From the NCBI GenBank assembly GCA_040905045.1, contig JBBDSH010000058.1, forward strand, positions 1 through 32,229: a DNA stretch of 32,229 nt, in the 5' to 3' direction. Both the position numbers and the translations under genes were made by a program. Shown one piece after another: positions 16,815 to 24,636 of this stretch; the stretch's first letter is position 1; each line of letters starts with the position of its first letter. The notes under the pieces are model-generated. The model did no database searches. It saw nothing but the letters and a program-made list of their open reading frames with translations, and was not told where the DNA came from. This DNA is from JBBDSH01 sp040905045 (GTDB taxonomy: Bacteria > Pseudomonadota > Gammaproteobacteria > Eutrophobiales > Eutrophobiaceae).

Positions 16815-16968
16815 AAGTATCCCGACATTCCTCTGTGGGACACGCTGTGAATACATCCCCAGGATCAAGTCCGGGGCAGGCTCTGTACGCTCGACGGCCG
16901 CATCTCCCGGATCAAGTCCGGGACAGGCTATGCGGCCGACGGTCCCACAGAGGCATGTCGGGATACTT
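16815..16968. repeat. palindromic mobile-type element C (27-bp TIRs)
   Basis: Terminal inverted repeats 16815-16841 and 16942-16968 match at all but one position. The interior holds a 21-bp direct repeat at 16862-16882 and 16909-16929 (one mismatch) that includes GGATCAAGTCCGGG. It also holds an inverted GGCCGCAT/ATGCGGCC pair. Part of the core (CATCCCC..GGATC.AGTCCGGGGCAGG) matches the core of element B. There is no open frame of note. Confidence 0.85.
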
Positions 16969-16991
16969 TCCGTCTCATTAATAACTGAACA

Positions 16992-17921
16992 GTGAATAAG
17001 AAACGATTTAATGAAACAGCCCTTGTGGTTTTGAAAGGGTTTTGTATGGGATCAGCGGACATCATCCCCGGTGTCAGCGGCGGTACCATGGCCTTTATCC
17101 TGGGAATCTACGCCAGGTTGATCCGGGCCATCCGCTCCTTCGACATGATTTTCCTGCGGGCACTGGCGAGAGGCGATGTCCGGCAGGCTGCATCTCATGT
17201 TGATTCGGGTTTCCTGATATTGCTGCTGACCGGGATCATTGCGGCCCTGCTGGTCTTTACGCGGGTGATACCGGTACCGTATTTATTGAAGGCCTATCCA
17301 GAACCGGTCTACAGCCTGTTCTTCGGGTTGATCCTGGCTTCCGTGGTTTACCTGTTGGTACGGGTTGAACGCTGGCGGGTGCGTGACAGTGTGTTTTTGA
17401 TCGCGGGCACTATCATCGGCTGGCTGGTATTTACTCTTATTCCGGTGGAAACCCCGGATGCACCGTGGTTTCTGTTTCTGGCGGGTGCCGTTTCTATCTG
17501 CGCCATGATCCTGCCGGGGATCTCGGGTTCTTTCGTGCTGCTGATTCTGAACAAGTACAGCACGGTGTTCAATGCCATAGGTTATTTCCAACTTGCCGTA
17601 TTGATACCCTTCATACTGGGAGCAGTTACCGGCTTGCTGTTGTTCAGCCGGTTGTTATCCTTGTTATTGAATCGTTGTTACCGGGCCACCATGCAGTTCA
17701 TTACAGGCCTGCTGGTGGCGTCGCTCTGGGTAATCTGGCCGTTCCAGGATCGGACGTATGAAATGGTCGGCGGCTCAAGCAAGATTATCGCTTCCACGCC
17801 CGCACTGCCGTATGAGATTGACGGTATGTTCCTGCTGTCAGTGCTGCTGTTTGCGGCCGGGTGTGCCGTTGTATTCGTCATGCATGCGATGGTGAAAGAC
17901 AAAACAACAGGTGAGGAGTAA
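16992..17921 (+). CDS. DUF368 family polytopic membrane protein
   Basis: This is a 309-residue inner-membrane protein with about eight hydrophobic helices. The N-terminus carries the family signature KGFCMGSADIIPGVSGGTMA (residues about 16-35), and a related LPGISGSFVLLILNKY segment lies near residue 172, as expected for a duplicated DUF368 protein. DUF368 members have been linked to undecaprenyl-phosphate recycling across the membrane. I infer that role here only by family. The start codon is GTG and the N-terminal length before the motif fits the family. Its C-terminus (TGEE) runs into a heptad array. Confidence 0.85.
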   Translation: MNKKRFNETALVVLKGFCMGSADIIPGVSGGTMAFILGIYARLIRAIRSFDMIFLRALARGDVRQAASHVDSGFLILLLTGIIAALLVFTRVIPVPYLLKAYPEPVYSLFFGLILASVVYLLVRVERWRVRDSVFLIAGTIIGWLVFTLIPVETPDAPWFLFLAGAVSICAMILPGISGSFVLLILNKYSTVFNAIGYFQLAVLIPFILGAVTGLLLFSRLLSLLLNRCYRATMQFITGLLVASLWVIWPFQDRTYEMVGGSSKIIASTPALPYEIDGMFLLSVLLFAAGCAVVFVMHAMVKDKTTGEE

Positions 17922-17931
17922 GGAGTGAGGA
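17911..17931 (+). repeat. GTRAGGN heptad array, left arm
   Basis: GTGAGGA, GTAAGGA and GTGAGGA lie end to end. The middle unit supplies the DUF368 stop TAA (17919-17921). The complementary arm is at 18133-18146, on the far side of element B, so the palindromic element sits in the loop of this heptad hairpin. Confidence 0.85.
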
Positions 17932-17943
17932 GTATATATAGCC

Positions 17944-18097
17944 GTTCCGGATCCGTGCACAGTCCGGGAACATATAAGCAGACCGTATGCGGCAGGGATG
18001 CCGCATTCGAGCTACATAGCCTGCCCCGGACTGGATCCGGGGGATGTATCTACCGCGTGTCTGCGTTATGTTCCCGGACTGTGCACGGATCCGGAAC
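17944..18097. repeat. palindromic mobile-type element B (perfect 30-bp TIRs)
   Basis: Inverted repeats 17944-17973 and 18068-18097 are perfectly complementary over 30 bp. About 42 bp after the left arm is nearly identical to element A read in reverse. The core instead carries a CCCCGGACT/GGATCCGGGG palindrome shared with element C. It lies between convergent DUF368 and lnt genes, nested between the two heptad arms. Confidence 0.9.
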
Positions 18098-18128
18098 ACT
18101 TATTTATTCACCTTGGTGCAGGGATTTT

Positions 18129-19643
18129 TCACTCCTTACCCCTCACTCTTGAACGGTATTGCAGTACGCCGACTGCCAGCAATAACAGGAAAGCAACATT
18201 GACTACGAGGCTGTTGCCGGTTACGGCATAAGGTGTGGCGCCCGACCGAAGTTGCGCCCGGCCGGACAGGACAGCGGCGTCGAACTGCGGCGTTGTCTTC
18301 AGGATCTTGCCCTTTTCGTCAATCAGGGCGCTGACGCCGGTATTGGTCGCCCGCAGCATGTAACGTTCGCTTTCCAGTGCGCGCATGCGCGCCATTTGCA
18401 GATGCTGATGCGGGGCGAAGGAATCACCGAACCAGGCATCGTTGCTGACATTTACCAGGATATTCGCCTCGGGCAGTGCCTCGATCACTTCCTCTCCGAA
18501 TGCATCCTCATAACAGATGGATACGCCGATATGTATTCCATTCACGGAGAGTAAGGGACGAACCGCATTCCCGGGCGTGAAGTCCGATATGGGGATCTTC
18601 AGGAAACGGAGTATCTCGTCCAGCAGTGACTTGACGGGCAGATATTCCCCGAAAGGAACCAGGTGGCGCTTGTCATAGCGTGCCGGTTCTTCCTGCAGGG
18701 AGAGGATGCTGTTGTAATAATTGCCGCTATCCGGATCCCGGAAGGGAATGCCGACCAGTACGCGGCTGCCATGATTGCGCGCCCGGGATGCGATATCATG
18801 TAAATAGTCGGAGACCTGGTGATAAAAAGCGGGGATTGCCGTTTCCGGCCAGATAATGAGGTCATGGCCCAGATAGGGTTGCGTCAGATCCCTGTATAAG
18901 CGCATGGATGTTTCGCGCATGCGGGGATGCCATTTCACCGCCTGTGGAACCGCCCCCTGGACCAGCGCGATATCAATATCCCTGTTGTCGTCCTGCGTCC
19001 ATTCCCGACTCTCCAGAAGCCAGGAACCGGCCCCGATCAACGCCAGCATGACCAGCGACAACAGGCGTTGCCGTGGCGCGCCGGCGAAGAGAGCGACAAC
19101 CAGGCCGGCGGTCAGCATAATTACCCAGCTCATGCCGTAGACGCCGATGATCGGGGCCAGACTCGCCAGGGGCGTGTCCGTCTGGCTGTAGCCCAGGTTG
19201 AGCCAGGGGAAACCGGTAAACAGCCAGCCGCGCAGCCATTCCATCAGGACCCACGTTGCCGGCAGGACAATGACAAGCCATGTGAACGCGCCGGAACGAT
19301 TAAAGTATTTCCTTGACAGGCATCCGGTAACGGCCGGATAGAGGGAAATAAAAGCGATGAACAAAAACGTCAACAGGACCGCACCGGCAAAATTGACGCC
19401 ACCAAACAGGTTTATACTGATATGCAGCCAGTTTACCCCGAAACCGAACAGGCCGAGGCCGAACAGATAACCGTGTACGAACGCCGAGCGCGGCGTTGTA
19501 TGCAGCCAGGCGGCCGCCAGCAGGGCCGGCATAAAGATCGCAAGCACGGCCAGGCCGGCGGGCGCAAAGGCCAGGCATGTCACGGCGCCGGCCGCCAGGC
19601 TCAGAATGTATCCGGGGGTCTTGTGCAGCCAGCCGGGCTTCAT
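18129..19643 (-). CDS. lnt: apolipoprotein N-acyltransferase
   Basis: The 504-residue inner-membrane enzyme transfers an acyl chain from phospholipid to the N-terminal cysteine of lipoproteins. Several N-terminal membrane helices (about residues 10-210) are followed by the nitrilase-type periplasmic domain. Its triad is visible: E267 in WPETAIPAF, K325 in YDKRHLVPFGEYLP and C377 in SICYEDAFG. A final helix lies near residue 480-497. It is the last gene of the miaB operon, 20 nt after corC. The final five residues derive from a heptad array. Confidence 0.96.
   Translation of the reverse strand: MKPGWLHKTPGYILSLAAGAVTCLAFAPAGLAVLAIFMPALLAAAWLHTTPRSAFVHGYLFGLGLFGFGVNWLHISINLFGGVNFAGAVLLTFLFIAFISLYPAVTGCLSRKYFNRSGAFTWLVIVLPATWVLMEWLRGWLFTGFPWLNLGYSQTDTPLASLAPIIGVYGMSWVIMLTAGLVVALFAGAPRQRLLSLVMLALIGAGSWLLESREWTQDDNRDIDIALVQGAVPQAVKWHPRMRETSMRLYRDLTQPYLGHDLIIWPETAIPAFYHQVSDYLHDIASRARNHGSRVLVGIPFRDPDSGNYYNSILSLQEEPARYDKRHLVPFGEYLPVKSLLDEILRFLKIPISDFTPGNAVRPLLSVNGIHIGVSICYEDAFGEEVIEALPEANILVNVSNDAWFGDSFAPHQHLQMARMRALESERYMLRATNTGVSALIDEKGKILKTTPQFDAAVLSGRAQLRSGATPYAVTGNSLVVNVAFLLLLAVGVLQYRSRVRGKE
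18133..18146 (-). repeat. GTRAGGN heptad array at the lnt 3' end
   Basis: Two inverse heptads (GTGAGGG, GTAAGGA on the minus strand) are followed by a further GTGA that supplies the lnt stop TGA (18129-18131). They encode the last residues of Lnt (VRGKE), almost the same tail as the unrelated GST at 3221-4033 (VRRKE). Confidence 0.8.
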
Positions 19644-19663
19644 GGGAAGTGTGCGCGGCAGGA

Positions 19664-20506
19664 CTATTCCGGTTGCTGCACTCTTTCAAATCGCAGCAGA
19701 TGTACGCGGCGCTTGTCGGCCCGCAGAACCTTGACGTTGAAACCGTCCAGGTCAATCATTTCTCCACGCTGCGGCAGGTGGCCGAAGGCATTGATGACGA
19801 GACCGCCGATGGTGTCGTAATCCTCGTCATCCAGCGAGGTGTCAAAGAATTCGTTGAATTCCTCAATAGGTGTAATCGCCCGGACGGTATAACGGTCGCG
19901 GCCATGAGTGGTTATATTATCGTCTTCGTCGATATCGTGTTCGTCTTCAATCTCGCCGACGATTTCCTCGATGACGTCCTCAATGGTGATAAGGCCGGCA
20001 ATGCCGTATTCGTCAACGACAATGGCCATGTGATTGCGGCTGTTACGGAATTCCCGCAGCAATACGTTGAGTCGTTTGCTTTCGGGAATGAAGACCGCCG
20101 GCCGCATCATATCCTTGATATTGAAGGATTCCGTGTCGGAATCAGCGAAATAAGACAGAAGATCCTTGGCCAGCAATATGCCAAGGACTTCATTGGCGTC
20201 GTCACCGATGACGGGAAAGCGGGAGTGCCCCGATTCCACTGCTGTATTCAGAATATCCTCCGGCCTGGAGTTACTGTTAACCACAACCATCTGTACCCGT
20301 GGCACCATGACATCGCGGACCTGGATCTCGGAAACGTGCAGGGCACCCTCGATCATAACCAGGACGTCCGGGTCCAGCAGATTGCGCTTCTCGGCATTGC
20401 GCAGTATTTCGATCAGCGACTCCCTGTCACGGGGCATGCCGTCGATGATGCCCTTGAAATAATCGAGCCAGGAAGAATACCTGTTTGTTTTTTCGCCGTT
20501 GCTCAT
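19664..20506 (-). CDS. corC: CorC/YbeX family CBS-domain protein
   Basis: This is a 280-residue soluble protein. A short N-terminal helix region is followed by paired CBS domains (about residues 65-190, with VRDVMVPRVQM and MAIVVDEYGIAGLITIEDVIEEIVGEI). The C-terminal CorC/HlyC domain (about 200-275) contains TIGGLVINAFGHLPQRGE. It is named for magnesium/cobalt efflux and in several bacteria is linked to ribosome function with ybeY. It sits between ybeY and lnt in the usual order. A strongly acidic DIDEDDN segment follows the CBS pair. Confidence 0.95.
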   Translation of the reverse strand: MSNGEKTNRYSSWLDYFKGIIDGMPRDRESLIEILRNAEKRNLLDPDVLVMIEGALHVSEIQVRDVMVPRVQMVVVNSNSRPEDILNTAVESGHSRFPVIGDDANEVLGILLAKDLLSYFADSDTESFNIKDMMRPAVFIPESKRLNVLLREFRNSRNHMAIVVDEYGIAGLITIEDVIEEIVGEIEDEHDIDEDDNITTHGRDRYTVRAITPIEEFNEFFDTSLDDEDYDTIGGLVINAFGHLPQRGEMIDLDGFNVKVLRADKRRVHLLRFERVQQPE

Positions 20507-20513
20507 AACACTT

Positions 20514-20963
20514 TCAGGAGTAGGGGTTGTCGTAGCCGAGTTTACGGAGCCTGTTTATCTCCAGGGTTTCCATTATTTCCGCTTCTTCGTCATCTCGGTG
20601 ATCATAACCGAGTAAATGCAGAGTTCCGTGTATGACCATATGCGCCCAGTGCGCTTCCGGCGCCTTGGCCTGTTCCCGGGCTTCTTTCTCTACCACGGGC
20701 GCGCAGATGACGATATCCCCGAGTAACTCAGGGATCAGATTGAACTCATCGGCGGCGGGGAACGACAGTACATTGGTAGCACCCTTGCCGCCGCGCCAAC
20801 GCTCGTTCAATTGTGCTCCTTCCTGTTCATCCACGATACGCACTGTCAGTTCCGCCTCGTTGCGAAGCCCTTCGATAGCCGCCTTGACCCATTCACTGAT
20901 CCTGTCTTTGTCCGGTGGACCCTGCAAATTTCCGGCCTGCTGGACATCGACGACAATATTCAC
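20514..20963 (-). CDS. ybeY: endoribonuclease YbeY, rRNA maturation factor
   Basis: The 149-residue protein carries the zinc-binding signature HGTLHLLGYDH with H112, H116 and H122 as ligands. Further upstream are a conserved RWRGGKGATNVLSFP segment and GDIVI. YbeY acts in 16S rRNA 3'-end processing and ribosome quality control. Spacing to both neighbours is 6-7 nt, so it is translated within the miaB operon. Confidence 0.97.
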   Translation of the reverse strand: MNIVVDVQQAGNLQGPPDKDRISEWVKAAIEGLRNEAELTVRIVDEQEGAQLNERWRGGKGATNVLSFPAADEFNLIPELLGDIVICAPVVEKEAREQAKAPEAHWAHMVIHGTLHLLGYDHRDDEEAEIMETLEINRLRKLGYDNPYS

Positions 20964-20969
20964 AACGGG

Positions 20970-21971
20970 TTATCCGGATGACGGTTCGTTGTTCTGGTTG
21001 CGTTCATGACGCTCATAGGCGTTGAGTATGCGGGCAACCAGCGGGTGACGAACCACATCTTTTGATTTGAAGAAGGTAAAGCTGATCCCTTCCTCGCTGC
21101 TGAGAATATCGATGACGTGCCGCAGGCCCGATTTGCGACCCGGCGGCAGATCGATCTGGGTAATGTCGCCGGTGATGACGGCGGTGGATGAAAAACCGAT
21201 CCGGGTCAGGAACATTTTCATCTGCTCCACAGTGGTATTCTGTGCCTCATCCAGGATAATGAAAGACTCGTTCAGGGTGCGGCCGCGCATGAAGGCCAGT
21301 GGCGCCACTTCAATCACATTGCGTTCGATCAGTTTACTGACACGTTCAAAACCCAGCATTTCAAAAAGCGCGTCATAAAGAGGCCGCAGGTAGGGATCCA
21401 CTTTCTGGATCATATCGCCGGGCAGATAACCCAATCGTTCGCCGGCTTCGACCGCCGGTCGCACCAGAACGATACGGCGTGCGCGGTCGGTTTCCATGGC
21501 GGCGACGGCGCAGGCAACGGCGAGATAGGTCTTGCCGGTTCCCGCCGGCCCGATGCCGAAACTGACATCGTGTTCCTGGATATTCTTCAGGTACAGGCGC
21601 TGGTTGGGGCTGCGGCCCTTGATAACGCCGCGTTTGGTCTTGATGGCGACATCCCGGTCCAGTTCTTCCTCGATTTCCTCTTCGGCGTGACTGTCCTTGA
21701 TCAACAGGTGGATATGTTCGGATGTCAGGATTTCCTCGGCCGTGGTTGCATAAAGGGTATTAATGATACGTTCGGTCATCTCCACGGAAACCGGGGTGCC
21801 GATGATGCGGAAACTGTTGCCGCGGTTGTTAATCTCGACGCCGAGCCGGCGTTCCATATGTCGGAGGTGTTCATCCAGCGGACCACACAGGTTGGCCAGA
21901 CGCTCGTTGTCCGGTGGTTCCAGGACCACATCCATGGAAATCGGATGAATGATGTCGGCGGAGGTATTCAA
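20970..21971 (-). CDS. ybeZ: PhoH-like ATPase
   Basis: This is a 333-residue P-loop protein. The Walker A motif is GPAGTGKT at 141-148, and Walker B is in ESFIILDEAQN. The RTLNESFIILDEAQNTT and TRIGFSSTAVITGD segments are typical of PhoH/YbeZ. An N-terminal KH-like extension covers about residues 15-90. It is thought to work with YbeY in RNA metabolism. It starts 3 nt after the miaB stop. Confidence 0.95.
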   Translation of the reverse strand: MNTSADIIHPISMDVVLEPPDNERLANLCGPLDEHLRHMERRLGVEINNRGNSFRIIGTPVSVEMTERIINTLYATTAEEILTSEHIHLLIKDSHAEEEIEEELDRDVAIKTKRGVIKGRSPNQRLYLKNIQEHDVSFGIGPAGTGKTYLAVACAVAAMETDRARRIVLVRPAVEAGERLGYLPGDMIQKVDPYLRPLYDALFEMLGFERVSKLIERNVIEVAPLAFMRGRTLNESFIILDEAQNTTVEQMKMFLTRIGFSSTAVITGDITQIDLPPGRKSGLRHVIDILSSEEGISFTFFKSKDVVRHPLVARILNAYERHERNQNNEPSSG

Positions 21972-21974
21972 GAA

Positions 21975-23351
21975 TCAGACGGTGGCGTATGCCGGCATGG
22001 CCGGATCGCTCGCGGAAAGGTTGGGTAATTCTCCACGCAGGGAATTGGACATGGCCCGGGTGATGGTGACATTGATAAATTGTCCGATCAGCGAGGCGTC
22101 GCCGCGGAAGTTGACGACGCGGTTGTTCTCCGTACGGCCGAACAGTTCGGATGGATCCTTTCTCGACGGCCCTTCCACCAGGATCGTCTCGGTCGTACCG
22201 ACCATGTTTTCACTGATGGCGGCGGCATTCCGGTTGATGGTTTCCTGCAGGATTTGCAGCCGTTCTTTTTTCACTTCCATGGGCACTTCGTCTTCCAGGT
22301 TGGCGGCCGGGGTGCCGGGACGGCGGCTGTAGATAAAGCTGAAGGACTGATCGAAACCGATGTCGTTGATCAAATCCATCGTGTCCCGGAAATCCTTTTC
22401 CGTCTCGCCCGGGAAACCGATGATGAAATCCGATGACATGCTGATGTTCGGTCTGATTTTGCGCAGCTTGCGTACCCTGGCCTTGTATTCCAGGGCGGTG
22501 TGGTTGCGCTTCATCATGGAAAGAATACGGTCCGAGCCGCTCTGCACCGGCAGGTGCAGGTGATTGACCAGTTCCGGTACCCGCGCGTAAGTCTCGATGA
22601 GGCGATCGGAAAACTCCATGGGATGCGAAGTGGTATAGCGTATGCGATCGATACCGTCGATGGCGGCGGCGTATTCGATAAGCATGGCAAGATCGGCAAT
22701 ACCGCCATCATGCATCATACCTCTATAGGCGTTGACATTCTGACCCAGCAGATTCACTTCGCGCACGCCCTGTTCGGCCAGCAAGACCAGCTCTGCCAGC
22801 ACGTCGTCGAAGGGCCGGCTGATTTCCTCGCCGCGGGTATAAGGCACGACACAGAAACTGCAATACTTGCTGCAGCCTTCCATGATGGAAACGAAGGCGG
22901 TGGGGCCTTCGGCGCGGGGTTCCGGCAGGTGATCGAATTTCTCGATTTCCGGGAAGCTGATATCAACAACCGGTTGTTTCTCGTCGCGTACCTGTTTGAT
23001 CATGTCGGGCAGGCGATGCAGCGTCTGCGGCCCGAAGACAATGTCCACATACGGCGCGCGTTCGCGAATGGCTTCGCCTTCCTGACTGGCAACACAACCG
23101 CCGACGCCGATGATCAGGTCCGGCTTGGCATCCTTGAAGGCACGCCAGCGCCCCAGTTCCGAAAACAGTTTTTCCTGGGCTTTCTCCCGAATGGAGCAGG
23201 TATTGACCAGGATCACGTCGGCCTCACCGGGATCCCCGGTGAGACTCATGCCGCGGGATGACGCCAGGACGTCGTGCATCTTGTCGGAATCGTACACGTT
23301 CATCTGGCAGCCAAAGGTCTTGATGTACAGCTTCTCGGACATTTGTTCCAT
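21975..23351 (-). CDS. miaB: tRNA-2-methylthio-N6-dimethylallyladenosine synthase
   Basis: The 458-residue radical-SAM methylthiotransferase modifies i6A37 of tRNAs. The N-terminal UPF0004 domain holds cysteines C15, C52 and C86 for one Fe-S cluster. The radical-SAM motif C160-x3-C164-x2-C167 (CSKYCSFC) binds the other. A C-terminal TRAM domain (about residues 385-445) includes FGRTENNRVVNF. The second Met (start 23342) fits the length of known MiaB proteins as well as the first does. It is the first gene of the five-gene operon to lnt. Confidence 0.96.
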   Translation of the reverse strand: MEQMSEKLYIKTFGCQMNVYDSDKMHDVLASSRGMSLTGDPGEADVILVNTCSIREKAQEKLFSELGRWRAFKDAKPDLIIGVGGCVASQEGEAIRERAPYVDIVFGPQTLHRLPDMIKQVRDEKQPVVDISFPEIEKFDHLPEPRAEGPTAFVSIMEGCSKYCSFCVVPYTRGEEISRPFDDVLAELVLLAEQGVREVNLLGQNVNAYRGMMHDGGIADLAMLIEYAAAIDGIDRIRYTTSHPMEFSDRLIETYARVPELVNHLHLPVQSGSDRILSMMKRNHTALEYKARVRKLRKIRPNISMSSDFIIGFPGETEKDFRDTMDLINDIGFDQSFSFIYSRRPGTPAANLEDEVPMEVKKERLQILQETINRNAAAISENMVGTTETILVEGPSRKDPSELFGRTENNRVVNFRGDASLIGQFINVTITRAMSNSLRGELPNLSASDPAMPAYATV

Positions 23352-23474
23352 GATTTCAAAGGGATGGCTAACTTACACCGTAGCGGCGGTTATTTCCAGC
23401 CGCTTTTGCCATTTTCTCAAGTATAAATCGGGTGGTGAAGAATAGCAGTGGCGGCGGCGCCGGCAAAACCTCGA

Positions 23475-24539
23475 TCAGGCAGCCAAATCCGGAAGGCGGA
23501 TTTCCGTCCCGGTGTCAGTGACATCATAGCCTTGCAGCCGGGCCATGGGGTCACGGAATTGCGGAGTCCGCAGCAGGCGTTGGATGGACTCAATCAGTTC
23601 CCGCTCCCGGTTGAAGGCGAGAATATACCGTTCCTCCAGCACCGGAATGAAATCCAGCCCAAAGCGGGCGGCGGCCGCCTGCAGGCCGAAACCCGCATCG
23701 GCCTCGCCACTGGCAATCATGGCGGCGACGGCGAAATGGGTGAATTCCTCGTTACCGTAACCGTTGATGGCGGCGGCGGGGATGCCTGTACGGTCCAGCA
23801 GCTGATCGAATACGGTACGGGTACCGGATCCCTTTTGCCGGTTGATGAAACGGACACTGCGCTTGCTCAGATCGTCAATCCCGGTGATGCGTTTGGGATT
23901 GCCGGGCCGGGTCATGATGCCCTGCTGCCGGGCTGCCAGCTGAACGAGGCTGTGCCGGTCTTCCTCGAGCCAGCGCAGGTAACGCGGTAACAGTTCCGTG
24001 CCGATGTCACCCAGGGGAAAATGAAAACCGGCGACATGGCACTGGCCGGTATTCAGGGCGTACAGGCTTTCCAGGCTGCCGCGGGTCTGCAGGTCCGCAT
24101 TCAGACCCGCCTGATCCGGTAGAAGCTCATATAAATGCTGTACGGCCAGGTCGTGACTGGCGTGAATATGCAGTCGGAATTGGCGGTCATGACCGGTGAA
24201 TTCCGCAAGGGACGCATTCAGATCGGAGGCGAAGCCTTGCAGCCGGGGCGCGGTATCCTCGATCAGTTTCCGGTTGGTCCATAACAGCTTCTCGCCGAAG
24301 GCGGTCAATTCCGCGCCTCGCCCGCGGCCCCGCTGCAGTTTTACCAGCGGCACGCCGAATTCCTTCTCCCAGCGCTTGATGAGGCCCCAGGCATGGCGGT
24401 AGGAACAACCCAGCAGGCGTACCGCCTGATTCAACGCCCCCTGACTGCGGATCTGTTCCAGCAGCCGGAACAGGAACGGGTCCAGTTCCGTGCCCGGTTC
24501 CGGGCCCAGTGACCAGCGTATTCGGAAATTAATATGCAT
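23475..24539 (-). CDS. ModE/TupR-like transcriptional regulator with PBP-type sensor domain
   Basis: This is a 354-residue cytoplasmic regulator. Residues about 20-80 form a ModE-type winged helix (LNQAVRLLGCSYRHAWGLIKRWEKEFG, then LVKLQRGRGRGAELTAFGEKLL). Residues about 120-340 form a periplasmic-binding-protein-like ligand domain (SLESLYALNTGQCHVAGFHFP; RFINRQKGSGTRTVFDQLL). This HTH plus PBP_like layout is the one seen in TupR-type tungstate/molybdate regulators. It is divergent from tupABC across a 97-nt AT-rich gap and probably represses or activates it in response to oxyanion. TupR is the likely name, but I leave the symbol empty. Confidence 0.88.
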   Translation of the reverse strand: MHINFRIRWSLGPEPGTELDPFLFRLLEQIRSQGALNQAVRLLGCSYRHAWGLIKRWEKEFGVPLVKLQRGRGRGAELTAFGEKLLWTNRKLIEDTAPRLQGFASDLNASLAEFTGHDRQFRLHIHASHDLAVQHLYELLPDQAGLNADLQTRGSLESLYALNTGQCHVAGFHFPLGDIGTELLPRYLRWLEEDRHSLVQLAARQQGIMTRPGNPKRITGIDDLSKRSVRFINRQKGSGTRTVFDQLLDRTGIPAAAINGYGNEEFTHFAVAAMIASGEADAGFGLQAAAARFGLDFIPVLEERYILAFNRERELIESIQRLLRTPQFRDPMARLQGYDVTDTGTEIRLPDLAA

Positions 24540-24618
24540 ATAAATACATATTTAATATTAATATAGCTTAATTATTATATAAAAATTTATAAATATATTA
24601 TGTAAATAATAACATAAT
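24531..24618. promoter_or_regulatory. AT-rich divergent operator region between regulator and tupA
   Basis: This stretch is almost pure A+T, unlike the GC-rich genes around it. It holds two inverted repeats: AATATG (24531-24536) with CATATT (24547-24552), spanning the regulator start codon, and ATTATGT (24597-24603) with ACATAAT (24612-24618), just before tupA. Placement at both promoters suggests binding sites for the divergent regulator, allowing autoregulation. The sites do not match the E. coli ModE box exactly. Confidence 0.5.
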
Positions 24619-24636
24619 CAAGAAGGTGAAGATTGA

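Noticed and set aside
19577..20635. 352-codon + strand frame over corC and ybeY
   Set aside because: It is antisense to two well-recognised genes and shows no domain pattern or ribosome site.
22500..23261. 253-codon + strand frame over miaB
   Set aside because: It is antisense to miaB, whose Fe-S motifs are intact.
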